From CAYMLL01 sp964390645 (lineage in GTDB: Bacteria; Planctomycetota; UBA8108), in assembly GCA_964390645.1 (NCBI GenBank), contig CAYMLL010000173.1, positions 1 to 15,920 on the forward strand: a stretch of DNA of 15,920 nt, in the 5' to 3' direction. Within the stretch, counting starts at the first letter, position 1. Each line of letters starts with the position of its first letter. Position numbers and translations under genes: made by a program. This document shows positions 7,969 to 15,828 of this stretch, piece by piece. Under the pieces are notes generated by a model. The model was not told the DNA's origin and did not search any database. It saw nothing but the letters and a program-made list of their open reading frames with translations.

Positions 7969-10900
7969 TCACTTCGATCTCATCTCTGTCGACGTCAGCG
8001 ACTCGAGGGCTCGCGCCGCGCTGAGCCTCAGCGCACGGGACGCAAGCTCGCGGGTCTCCTGCCAGTCACCGCGCTCACGGGTCATCGGCGAGAGGCCGTC
8101 GAGGAGCCGCAGCACGGCGCCGTAGGAGCCGTTCCGAGCGAAGTAGCTCTCCCGGAGGAGCTCGGCCAGCTCGGCGACCGCCGCCGTGAAGCGGAAACGA
8201 TCCGACGTGCTGGCGAGGCTCGCCGCGATGACGCCGGTCGGCAGGTCGTAGTCGAACTCCTCGACGCGCCGCGTTGACACGTCCCGGTAGCGAAGGAAGA
8301 TGCGACCGAGACTGGCAGCCTGGCTGTGGCGCTCGAGCTCGTAGAGGACGGTGACCGTCGAGCCAGGACCGACCTCGCCGGCGTCACGCGCGTCGTTGCG
8401 AAAGTCCTGGTCGGCGATGTCGCGCTTCTCGTAGCCCAGGAGGCGGTAGTGCGTGACGACGTCGGGATCGAACTCGACCTGGATCTTGGCGTCGGCCGCG
8501 AGGAGCTGCAGCTTCTCGGGAAGGCTGAAGAGCTCTTGCGCGGCGCTCTCCGAGTCGACGTAGCGGTAGTTGCCGTCGCCCTCGTTGGCGAGGCGCCGCA
8601 GCATCTCGTCGCCCTCGACGGCCTTCTTGCCGCCGCTTCCGAACCCGTAGGTGAAGAGCGATACGAGGTTCTCTTGCGCGTAGCGCCGCACGCGCGTGAG
8701 CACCTCGTCGGGGCCGCGCGAGCCGAGCGTGGCGACACCGTCGGAGCAGAGGATGACGCGATTCGCCGCGCGTCGGCTGCGCGCCTCGTTCGCCAGGCGG
8801 TAAGCCAGTTCGATGCCGGCGCCGACGTTCGTGCCGCCGGTCGGAGTCAGGCTGTCGATCGCGCGCCGGATCGTCTCTTGCTGGCGTCCGGAAGTGTGGG
8901 GCAATGCGACGTAGGCGTGGTTCGAGAACGCGACGATGGCGACGCGGTCGGTCGGCTGGAGATTCGCCACGAGCGTCTTCACCGAGTTGCGGACGAGCTC
9001 GAGCTTGCCGTCGAGCGCCATCGATCCGGACGTGTCGACCGCGAAGGTGAGGATCGCGTCCTTGCGCTCGTCCGGGAGCAGCTCTCGGCTCTTCACCGTG
9101 ATCTCGAGGAGCTCGAGGTCGTCGTCGCCGAAGGGGGACGGGCCACCCTCGCAGCGGACCGTGAAGACCTTCGACGGATCCGCCGGCCGCTGCTCCGGGA
9201 AGTGGTTGACGAACTCCTCGACGCGAACCGTCGCTGCCGGCGGCAAGGCCCCGCCACGCAGCGACTCGCGGGCGCGCGCCCACCCGGCGTCGTCGACGTC
9301 CATCCCGAACGTCGACTGATGGTCGCGCCGCGTGCTGACGAACGGAGTGACGCCGTACCTGGCGCGGAATCCGGACTCGCCGAGCCCCTCGTCGCCGACC
9401 ACCGGCGCGGGAATCGACAGCCGGCGGGCCTCGACGAGCGCCGGGCTGAGCTGCGAGTCGATGTTCTTGTAGTAGCCCCAGGTGCGCAGACGTGACTCGC
9501 TGAGCACCCGTGGCTTCCCGGAGGCGATCGCCCGGGCGCCGAGCCTCCGGCTCTGCAGCCCGGAGTTCGCCACGAGCTCGTCGTCCTTCGCGTCGAGCTC
9601 CTCTTCGAGCACTTCGGCAGAGCCGTCCATGTCCGCGTCGAGGACGTCGATACCGCCGGTCACGGCCTCGACCGAGGTCGGGCTGAGTACGAGGCCGTCG
9701 AGCTCCAGGTCGACGAGCTCACCGCCCGCCCATACGTGGTGCGTGCCCAGGGCGTCCACGACGACAGTCGCGTCGCCATCACCCTCGTCGTTCAGACGCG
9801 CGGCCAGCGAGCCATCGATCCGGCCGTTCAGCGCCGGCACGTCAATCGACTCCGCGAGCGTATCGTCGACCCGCTGGCGATCCCAGGCGTACCACCGGTC
9901 GGCCATCTGCAGGTCCTCCTGCCGGCTCGTCCCCGCGTCCGTCCGCCCGAACGCGAGCCCGTCCCTCGCCTGCCCCTGGCGGGCCGCTTTCTGGCTCTGC
10001 TGCCCGGACTCCTTCGCCGCGACCTCGCGCCAGGACAGGGTCTCGGCGTCCCCGGGGGAGGAGCGCTCGAGCTGGTCGACCGTCTTCGCGCGCTTCATCG
10101 CCTTTTCGAGGGTCGATGCGTAGCGCTGCGAGCGGCCGGAGCTTCTCCCCGGGCTCTCGTCCTCCCCGGCCATGATCGCTCCTTTCCGGGGTCGACCGCC
10201 GATGACACCCGTGGACGCTTCGAGCTTCTCGAGGACTCTCGTCTCCGGGCGGACGGCCGTTGTCGTGGTCGGGATGTCCTGGCCCGGCTCGTTCGTCGAT
10301 CGGATTCTCGCGGCGATCTCTGGCTCGGACTTCCCGGCGCCGCCGGGCGGCTGCCCGGGAGGAGGGGCTCGCGTCGGCGGTCCGGCGGCCCTCGAGCGGA
10401 CCGAGCGCTTGAAGCTCTCGACCTGCTTGCGGCCGCGGATTCCGGCGTGCTCGTCGAGGTCGTCGGAGCCGTCAGCCAGCGCGAGAGATTCAAAACTGGC
10501 GACGGGATCGTCACCGGAGCCCGATTTCTCGTCGCTCGATCCTCCCCGGCGGCCGGCCGCGGTCGGGTCGTGGCGGCTTCGGGAGATCCGCCCGTCTCGA
10601 TACGCCTCGCGACCCTCGGTCGCTGCCAGCTTGTTCTCGCCGGCTGCCTGCCCGGCGATCGACGGCGTCTGTCGCTTCCCGGGCGCCTTCTCGGCCGACT
10701 TCCGTATCTGTCGCGCATCTTGAGGCAAGCGCCGTCGCTGCTCGACGATTTTCGACAATCGATTGAGCCCCCGTGAGCCAGCGTCCAGGGCGAAGCCGGC
10801 GGCACCGGGGGGGCGAGCGCCGGACTCCGCCGTCTCCGCGGCGCGCTGCCTGGAAATCTCGGGTGAACGCTCGATGATCGCCTTCGCGGCGTCCCTGCTG

Positions 10901-11802
10901 CCGGGCTCCATCTCGACCTCCTTGTCGATCGGCTCCAGCCGGCTCTTCGCGAGCATGATCTCGGAGGACGGCGCTCGCGGCGACGCCTTCTTCGCGTCCC
11001 GCCGGCTCCGGAGAGTCTCGGTCTCTCCGCGTTCGCTGGCGATGGTCGTGCCGGCCGACTTCGAGCCGGTCGACCCCGAGCCGGCCGCCGACGGTACCGC
11101 GGCATGCGCTGCCGTCACGACCACGAGGTCGGAGGTCTCGTCGAGAGGGGTCTTCGCGTTCGCCTTGTCGCGCTTGAGCTTCGGTCGCAGGCGCGCGGAG
11201 TTCGGCACGGGTGCCCTGTAGTCGGCTTCGCGCTCGTTGCCCAGCTTGCCGTCGGCAGCGCGCGTCGCGAGCCCGCCGAGGTATCCGGTATCTTTCGAGG
11301 CATGGTCAGTCGTCGACCCGGGCGCTCCGGACTCGAGGCCGAGCTGCAGGAAGCCGATTCCGACGACCGCGAAGAGCACGAGTGCCGCCGCCGTCAGGCC
11401 GCCGAAGATCCTCAGCGCACGGCGGCTGCGAGGTCGGTGACGGCGCGAAGCCTCGAGGACGCGCCGCAGCCTCCGCTCCTCGAAGGCGTAGCGCGGTGAC
11501 GTCTGCTGGCCGTCGTTCCCGGAGCCGTCGTCCGCGGCACCGTCGTTTTCGGAGCCGTCCTCCGCAGCGTCGCCCGGCGTCAGCACATCGTCGCTGTGCA
11601 GAGCATCCTGGACGAGGTCCAGGGTCCGGCGCAGATCGTCGAGCTCGTCGCGGCTGCGTGGGCTGCGCTCGAGCTCGGTCTCGACCTCGCGACGGCCGGC
11701 CTCGGAGATGTTGTCGAAGAGGTACGCCGTCAGGAGGTAGCGCAGCTCGCACTCCTCGGGTCCGGTCGTGCCGGCTTCGTCGTCGGTGTTCGCCTGGGTC
11801 AT
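7969..11802 (-). CDS. Membrane-anchored YfbK-type VWA protein with anti-sigma-like N-terminus
   Basis: 1277 residues; the ATG overlaps the sigma-factor stop (ATGA) and has GGGAG at 11811-11815, 8 bases upstream. Residues about 15-65 (LLTAYLFDNISEAGRREVE) resemble the helical anti-sigma domain, but with one cysteine and no HxxxCxxC, so it is a zinc-free version. An arginine-rich patch precedes one membrane helix (about 131-153), putting the head inside and the rest outside. A long R/S/K/D/E/P-rich, probably disordered linker (about 155-640) follows, then a more ordered part (640-770) with an EF-hand-like loop D722-D724-D726-G-S-E733. YfbK-type VWA N-terminal region: about 818-870 (QSTFGMDVDDAGWARARESL, VRVEEFVNHF). 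VWA: about 915-1090 with a complete MIDAS (D923-T-S925-G-S927, T991, D1021). The C-terminal DUF3520-like part (about 1107-1265) contains HYRLLGYEKR and DAGEVGPGSTVTVLYEL. Inferred role: membrane sensor that restrains the adjacent sigma factor through its head while its metal-dependent VWA domain binds a ligand outside. Confidence 0.9.
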   Translation of the reverse strand: MTQANTDDEAGTTGPEECELRYLLTAYLFDNISEAGRREVETELERSPRSRDELDDLRRTLDLVQDALHSDDVLTPGDAAEDGSENDGAADDGSGNDGQQTSPRYAFEERRLRRVLEASRRHRPRSRRALRIFGGLTAAALVLFAVVGIGFLQLGLESGAPGSTTDHASKDTGYLGGLATRAADGKLGNEREADYRAPVPNSARLRPKLKRDKANAKTPLDETSDLVVVTAAHAAVPSAAGSGSTGSKSAGTTIASERGETETLRSRRDAKKASPRAPSSEIMLAKSRLEPIDKEVEMEPGSRDAAKAIIERSPEISRQRAAETAESGARPPGAAGFALDAGSRGLNRLSKIVEQRRRLPQDARQIRKSAEKAPGKRQTPSIAGQAAGENKLAATEGREAYRDGRISRSRHDPTAAGRRGGSSDEKSGSGDDPVASFESLALADGSDDLDEHAGIRGRKQVESFKRSVRSRAAGPPTRAPPPGQPPGGAGKSEPEIAARIRSTNEPGQDIPTTTTAVRPETRVLEKLEASTGVIGGRPRKGAIMAGEDESPGRSSGRSQRYASTLEKAMKRAKTVDQLERSSPGDAETLSWREVAAKESGQQSQKAARQGQARDGLAFGRTDAGTSRQEDLQMADRWYAWDRQRVDDTLAESIDVPALNGRIDGSLAARLNDEGDGDATVVVDALGTHHVWAGGELVDLELDGLVLSPTSVEAVTGGIDVLDADMDGSAEVLEEELDAKDDELVANSGLQSRRLGARAIASGKPRVLSESRLRTWGYYKNIDSQLSPALVEARRLSIPAPVVGDEGLGESGFRARYGVTPFVSTRRDHQSTFGMDVDDAGWARARESLRGGALPPAATVRVEEFVNHFPEQRPADPSKVFTVRCEGGPSPFGDDDLELLEITVKSRELLPDERKDAILTFAVDTSGSMALDGKLELVRNSVKTLVANLQPTDRVAIVAFSNHAYVALPHTSGRQQETIRRAIDSLTPTGGTNVGAGIELAYRLANEARSRRAANRVILCSDGVATLGSRGPDEVLTRVRRYAQENLVSLFTYGFGSGGKKAVEGDEMLRRLANEGDGNYRYVDSESAAQELFSLPEKLQLLAADAKIQVEFDPDVVTHYRLLGYEKRDIADQDFRNDARDAGEVGPGSTVTVLYELERHSQAASLGRIFLRYRDVSTRRVEEFDYDLPTGVIAASLASTSDRFRFTAAVAELAELLRESYFARNGSYGAVLRLLDGLSPMTRERGDWQETRELASRALRLSAARALESLTSTEMRSK

Positions 11803-12350
11803 TCGAGAGTCTCCCGAAGGTCCTGGAGCCGGAACTTGAGAGTTCGCATCGCCTGGTGGATGAGGTAGCCAACGTTGGTCACGGACAGGCCGGTGATCTC
11901 GGCGATCTCCCGGTAGCTCTTTCCCTCCCCGACCTTGAGCAGCATCAGCTCGCGCAGGCGCGGCCTCAGCCCGTCGATCTCGCGGCGCACGCGCTCGCGG
12001 ACCTCGCCGCCGGCCATCTCCGCGTCGACCGCCTCGGTGCTGCGGACCGCCTGATCCTGGTAGGCTTCGGTGTGCTTGCGCCTGCGGATCTTTCTTCGGA
12101 GGTGGTCGACGCTGAGGTTGCGAGCGACCGAGAGAAGCCAGTTGTGACAGCTCGTGACATCGAGCAGCCGGCTCGGCTGCCGGGCGACCCGCAGGAACGT
12201 CTCCTGGACGATGTCCTGGGCCGCGGTCTCGTCCCGCAGGTAGTTGGCGACGAAACGGATCAGGGACTCCTGGTACCTGAGCAGAAACGCGCCGAGCGAC
12301 TCCACGTCGCGCGAGTCCGCGTAGGCGCGCAAGAGGTCCTGGTCCGTCAT
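11799..12350 (-). CDS. ECF-family RNA polymerase sigma factor (sigma-70 family)
   Basis: 183 residues from the ATG at 12350; GAGGAG at 12355-12360 supports this over an in-frame GTG at 12368 that would add six residues. Numbered from 12368, region 2 spans about 24-97 (DIVQETFLRVAR, CHNWLLSVARNLSVDHLRRK), which carries core binding and -10 recognition. Region 4 spans about 133-182 with the helix-turn-helix YREIAEITGLSVTNVGYLIH for -35 recognition. Region 3 and region 1.1 are missing, and the size is normal for an ECF factor. It is the first gene of the leftward block and its stop overlaps the start of the VWA/anti-sigma-like gene by 4 bases, the usual arrangement of a sigma factor with its regulator. 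Autoregulation from the divergent spacer is likely but not shown by a clear promoter match. The exact ECF group cannot be assigned by eye. Confidence 0.95.
   Translation of the reverse strand: MTDQDLLRAYADSRDVESLGAFLLRYQESLIRFVANYLRDETAAQDIVQETFLRVARQPSRLLDVTSCHNWLLSVARNLSVDHLRRKIRRRKHTEAYQDQAVRSTEAVDAEMAGGEVRERVRREIDGLRPRLRELMLLKVGEGKSYREIAEITGLSVTNVGYLIHQAMRTLKFRLQDLRETLE
11811..11815 (-). promoter_or_regulatory. Ribosome binding site of the VWA/anti-sigma-like gene
   Basis: GGGAG on the minus strand is 8 bases before the ATG at 11802. It lies inside the last codons of the sigma factor, next to the ATGA stop/start overlap, so translation of the two proteins is probably coupled. Confidence 0.6.
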
Positions 12351-12354
12351 GTCG

Positions 12355-12360
12355 CTCCTC
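12355..12360 (-). promoter_or_regulatory. Ribosome binding site of the sigma factor
   Basis: GAGGAG on the minus strand ends 4 bases before the ATG at 12350; using GAGG alone the spacing is 6. The alternative GTG at 12368 has no comparable purine run. Confidence 0.5.
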
Positions 12361-12429
12361 GAGGTCACGTGCTCTCTACCGGTGAGTCGTTTGCGGGCTG
12401 CGCCTTCTTAGGTGTTTTCGGCGAGATGC

Positions 12430-12442
12430 GGCCGGTCCGGCC
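12430..12442. promoter_or_regulatory. Palindrome, possible operator
   Basis: GGCCGG-T-CCGGCC is a perfect 6-base inverted repeat around one central base, located 80 bases upstream of the sigma-factor ATG. In such GC-rich DNA this can occur by chance. No U-tract follows, so it is not a terminator. An operator role is a guess. Confidence 0.25.
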
Positions 12443-12512
12443 AACTTCCGGCGTCCATCCGGGCTCCGGGCACGGTGGTTCCGCTAATTCAGAACCGGAA
12501 AAGGGGTGATTC

Positions 12513-15266
12513 GTGGCGGACAGGCGGGATACTGTACTACGGGAAATCGGGAGACAGGGAGAGTTGATCCGACGACTCCAGGATGGGGGGCGGTCGCCCC
12601 TCTCATCGCTACATCGAGCCGCTCCGGTGGTGGTGGTCGCACTCGCCGCGTTGGCCCGGGCGGACGGTCAGGAGTACGCCCGTCCGACGCGCGTCGGCCT
12701 CTTCAGCGACTCGCGCCTGACGGAGATCTCGGGCATGGTCCCCGTCACCGGACGTCCAGGGCTCCTGTGGGTCCACAACGACTCGGACAACTCGGCTCAC
12801 ATCTTCGCGGTGCGGGATTCCGGCGCCGTCGTCGCACGCGTCGCCGTCACCGGCGCGAGTAACGTGGACTGGGAGGATATTTCATGCGGTCCCGGGCCGT
12901 TGCCGGGGCGCTCCTACCTCTATATCGCGGACACCGGCGACAATGCCACGTCACGAGACGAGGTCTGTATCTGGCGAATTCCGGAACCGCGGCTTCCCGA
13001 CAACGCCGGCGGTCGTAACTACTCGAGCGCCCCGGCGGCGCGCATCCGTGTGCGCTATCCCGACGGTAACTTCAACGCGGAGGCGCTCTTCGTCCATCCG
13101 GAAAGGGGTGACCTCTACATCATCTCGAAGACCACCGCAACCGCGCACGCTTACCGTCTGCGGGCGCCGGCGCCGGTCAACTCCCTGACAACTCTCGAGG
13201 CCCTCGGCAACTTCCGGATTCCCGGTGAGGTCACCGCGGCGGACATCACTGGCGACGGTCTGCGCATGGTCGTGCGCACATTCACGGTGGTGCGCGAGTA
13301 CGACGCGCCCCCCGGTCAGCCCTTCGAGCGCATCTTCGCCTCCGCGGGTCGTACGCTGCCGAACGCCAACTCGGCGGAGCCGAAGAGCGAGGCCGCCTGC
13401 TACGATCTCGACGATCGCCACATCTACACGTGCAACGAGATCGCGCCCGCGGTCGTTCATCTCACGCGTCGCATCGTCCCACAGGACTTCTGTGCCGTGC
13501 CGGAAGGTCTCGAGGAGCTCGTCGAGTTCAGGCGTGGGGACGTCTACGGCCCCGACGACGCCGTCGACATGCACGACGCCGTGCGTCTCGCGTCGAGTCT
13601 CGTCGACGATCGATCTCTCGTCTGTCAGGATGCTGCCGACGTCGACGACGATGGAGTGCTCGACGAGGCGGACGTTGATGCGCTTCTCGAGTCCTTCGCG
13701 CGCAATGTCCGTCCGCCCGACCCGTTTCGCCTGTCCGATCCGGACGGGACGTCCGATGATCTCGGCTGCTTCTACGAGATCGCTGATGCGTTCTTCGCGC
13801 AGGACGCGCTCTGGAGCTACTGGAGCTCCCCCGAGCCGCCGTTCGAGGGGTGGTGTGACCCGGACGCGGATGTCAGCGCCTGGCCGCAGGGACCCGGGGG
13901 GATCGGGTTCGGCACCGAAGGGCTCGGCACGGAGATCGACTCGTTGCCCGGGTCGCGGCACGCGCTCGCCGCTCGCTGCGAGTTCGAGTTCGAGGGTGTT
14001 GCGGATCACACGCTCCTCGTCCTGCAGATCGACTACGATGACGGGTTCGTCGCCTATATCAACGGCGTCGAGGTCGGAAGGCGAGGGCTCGGGGATCCGG
14101 GCTTCGAGCTCTACGACAGCCAGCTCGCACGGGCTCACACGGGTGGCGATCTCGAGGACGTGCTTCTCTGTGCGGAGCCGCTCGTCGTCGGGCGCAACGT
14201 GCTCGCGATCGAGCTGCGCAATCGAAGCACCGGGACGAGTCCGCTGTACTTTCGCTGCGTGCTTCGCTCGGGGCGTGCGGTCGAGCCCGAGTCCGATCCG
14301 CGGCCTCCGTCGGGTCCGCCCGCGACCATGCGTTGCGCGTTCGACGACGGGATCTTCATCGGTCGCGACGCGGTCGGGACCGTCGTCGTGGACAGCGAGA
14401 CGCCGATCGCGGCGGGGAGCTTTCTCGTCGACTTCAACTCGTCGCACCTGCGTCCGACCTCGGTGACTCACGGTGAGGACATCGCCGACTTCGAGTGGTT
14501 CGAGTGGGGGATCGACACCAGCACCGGCCTGGTCTCCTGTGTCTTCCTGGCCGCGACGGATGTGTCCGCCCGGGCTGCTCTGCCCTCCGGAGACACGATC
14601 GCCCTGGCCAGCGTGCGGCTGGATGTGCGCGCGTTGACGGCGCGGGAGACTCGGGTCGCCTTTCTGCGACGGACGTATCCGGTGCGCCTCGAGAACCACC
14701 TCGTCGGCTCCGGGGGCGAGGAGCTCACGCTCGAGACCGTGGACGGTGTCTTCGCGGTGGAGGAGCGCATCGGTCCGGCCATCGAGGCGGTCATCAATCA
14801 TCGTGGCGTCTCCGGCCGCACGTTCACCGTTATCGCCAGCGGCCTCGACGTGTCGGGCGTCAGCGTCACGGTTGGCGACCGCGACGCCGAGTTCTCCCTC
14901 GAGGACGCCGACCGTCTGGAGGTGGTCGCGCCTCCTTGCGCGACTGTCGGCTGGTCCGTACTCGAGGTCTGCACGGCGCTCGGCTGCGATAGCATCGATG
15001 AGGGCTTCTTCTACACGGAGGCCAGCGCGGTCTGGGCGCGAGGTGACGCCAACAACGACCTCCGGCTCGACATCTCCGACGCCGTGGCGATGCTCGGGGA
15101 TCTCTTCCTGGGTGATGCGGCGACGCCCGCCTGTCCGCCGGCCCTCGACGTCAACAGCGACGACCGCTACGACGTGTCCGACCCGGTCTTCCTGCTCCGC
15201 TTTCTGTTCCAGCAGGCGGACCTGGTCGAGCCTCCCTACACTGGACTTCCGGCGCTCTGCCCCTGA
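12513..15266 (+). CDS. Secreted multidomain protein: beta-propeller-like, cohesin-like, IPT/TIG-like and dockerin repeats
   Basis: 917 residues from the GTG at 12513, with AAGGGG at 12501-12506. The signal peptide sits unusually late (hydrophobic 37-48, likely cleavage after ARA at 50); an alternative TTG at 12564 would shorten its n-region. Domains by eye: propeller-like about 58-320 (LTEISGM, WVHNDSDN, DWEDISCG, YIADTGDN, NAEALFVHP); dockerin-like about 341-397 (DVDDDGVLDEADVDALL); jelly-roll-like about 430-590 (GIGFGTEGLGTEI, DDGFVAYINGVEVGR); cohesin-like about 605-750; IPT/TIG-like about 753-835; C-terminal dockerin about 843-900 with two calcium loops (GDANNDLRLDISDAV and DVNSDDRYDVSDPVFLL). 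The dockerin presumably anchors it through a cohesin partner outside the cell; no catalytic residues are evident. Divergent from the sigma operon. Paired dockerin loops of this style are common in planctomycete secreted proteins. Confidence 0.9.
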   Translation: MADRRDTVLREIGRQGELIRRLQDGGRSPLSSLHRAAPVVVVALAALARADGQEYARPTRVGLFSDSRLTEISGMVPVTGRPGLLWVHNDSDNSAHIFAVRDSGAVVARVAVTGASNVDWEDISCGPGPLPGRSYLYIADTGDNATSRDEVCIWRIPEPRLPDNAGGRNYSSAPAARIRVRYPDGNFNAEALFVHPERGDLYIISKTTATAHAYRLRAPAPVNSLTTLEALGNFRIPGEVTAADITGDGLRMVVRTFTVVREYDAPPGQPFERIFASAGRTLPNANSAEPKSEAACYDLDDRHIYTCNEIAPAVVHLTRRIVPQDFCAVPEGLEELVEFRRGDVYGPDDAVDMHDAVRLASSLVDDRSLVCQDAADVDDDGVLDEADVDALLESFARNVRPPDPFRLSDPDGTSDDLGCFYEIADAFFAQDALWSYWSSPEPPFEGWCDPDADVSAWPQGPGGIGFGTEGLGTEIDSLPGSRHALAARCEFEFEGVADHTLLVLQIDYDDGFVAYINGVEVGRRGLGDPGFELYDSQLARAHTGGDLEDVLLCAEPLVVGRNVLAIELRNRSTGTSPLYFRCVLRSGRAVEPESDPRPPSGPPATMRCAFDDGIFIGRDAVGTVVVDSETPIAAGSFLVDFNSSHLRPTSVTHGEDIADFEWFEWGIDTSTGLVSCVFLAATDVSARAALPSGDTIALASVRLDVRALTARETRVAFLRRTYPVRLENHLVGSGGEELTLETVDGVFAVEERIGPAIEAVINHRGVSGRTFTVIASGLDVSGVSVTVGDRDAEFSLEDADRLEVVAPPCATVGWSVLEVCTALGCDSIDEGFFYTEASAVWARGDANNDLRLDISDAVAMLGDLFLGDAATPACPPALDVNSDDRYDVSDPVFLLRFLFQQADLVEPPYTGLPALCP

Positions 15267-15342
15267 GACTGGTGCTCCGGAAGCTCGGGCCGTGGAGACG
15301 CGCGCCTGGCCCGGAGCCTGCGGCGTGCTGGAGGGGCGGATC
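15267..15342 (+). other. Short intergenic spacer with an inverted repeat
   Basis: This 76-base gap contains GCTCCGG (15274-15280) and CCGGAGC (15311-15317), a 7-base inverted repeat with a 30-base loop. No T-run follows, so it is not a convincing intrinsic terminator. The end of the gap carries the ribosome binding site of the redoxin gene. Confidence 0.35.
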
Positions 15343-15828
15343 GTGCGTCGAGTTTGCAGTTTCCTGTCGATGTCGCTGACCCTTTTCGGTGCGGTACGTG
15401 CCGAGGAGAAGCCGTCACTGCTCTCGGTCCGCGTCGGCGAGGTCGTCGACGACCTGCGATTCAAGGACATCCGCTTTGTCGGGCGGTCGCTCGGCGACTT
15501 CGGCGATACGAAGGTGCTCGTGATCGTCTTCACGGACACGCACTGTCCGGTGGCCTCCCGCTACATGCCGCGCCTCGAGGCGCTGTGGCGCCAGTATCGA
15601 CCGCGCGGAGTCGTCTTTCTCGGCATGAACTCATCGCCCGACGACGGCATGGTCGAGATGGCCGCGTACGCGCTCGAGAAGAACCTGACCTTCCCGCAGC
15701 ACAAGGACTTCGACCAGTCGGTGATGCGGAGGCTCGGGGTCGAGCGGACACCGGAGGTGGTCGTGCTCGACGCGCGTCGGGTCCTGTGCTATCGCGGACG
15801 CATCGACGACCAGTTCCGCACCACCGGC
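15343..15828 (+). CDS. Secreted redoxin (AhpC/TSA, thioredoxin-like), 3' truncated by corrupted sequence
   Basis: Starts at GTG 15343 with GGAGG at 15330-15334 (8-base spacing) and a short Sec signal peptide (residues 1-20, ending AVRA before EEK). The reading frame gives 162 credible residues. They have a thioredoxin-like fold pattern: a beta strand VLVIVFTDTHCPVASRY with one cysteine (C68, no CxxC), VFLGMNSSPDD, the cis-proline motif RTPEVVVLD (P137), and GRIDDQF at the end. The family reduces thiols or peroxides. From memory, planctomycete homologues with CPxAxRY and GRIDDQ are often the N-terminal part of longer proteins carrying cytochrome or copper-monooxygenase domains; that part would lie beyond the break. 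The frame stays open through the poly-C tail, but those residues (Gly/Pro runs) are not believable. It lies 76 bases downstream of the dockerin-protein gene, possibly co-transcribed. Confidence 0.82.

Larger units (their letters stand above)
12351..12512. promoter_or_regulatory. Divergent intergenic spacer between the sigma-factor operon and the rightward secreted-protein gene
   Basis: This 162-base spacer separates the two divergent starts (12350 leftward, 12513 rightward) and must hold the promoter of the four-gene leftward block, plus probably the rightward one. It contains a perfect palindrome (12430-12442), an AT-richer pocket around 12484-12500, and GGAACC on the minus strand (12477-12482) that resembles an ECF -35 element. 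I could not find a convincing ECF -10 element at 16-17 bases from it, so no promoter is called. Confidence 0.45.

Noticed and set aside
4073..8125. Several plus-strand open frames of 365-454 residues
   Set aside because: They are shadows of the paralogous membrane protein, with biased composition and no motifs.
12477..12482. GGAACC as a definite ECF -35 element
   Set aside because: No matching -10 element at the usual distance on the minus strand; reported only as a possibility.
15274..15317. Hairpin as intrinsic terminator
   Set aside because: The stem has a 30-base loop and no T-run follows; kept only as a note in the spacer entry.
12951..15539. 862-residue open frame on the minus strand
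   Set aside because: Antisense to the dockerin protein and the redoxin; no recognisable domain, and the plus frames have clear motifs throughout.
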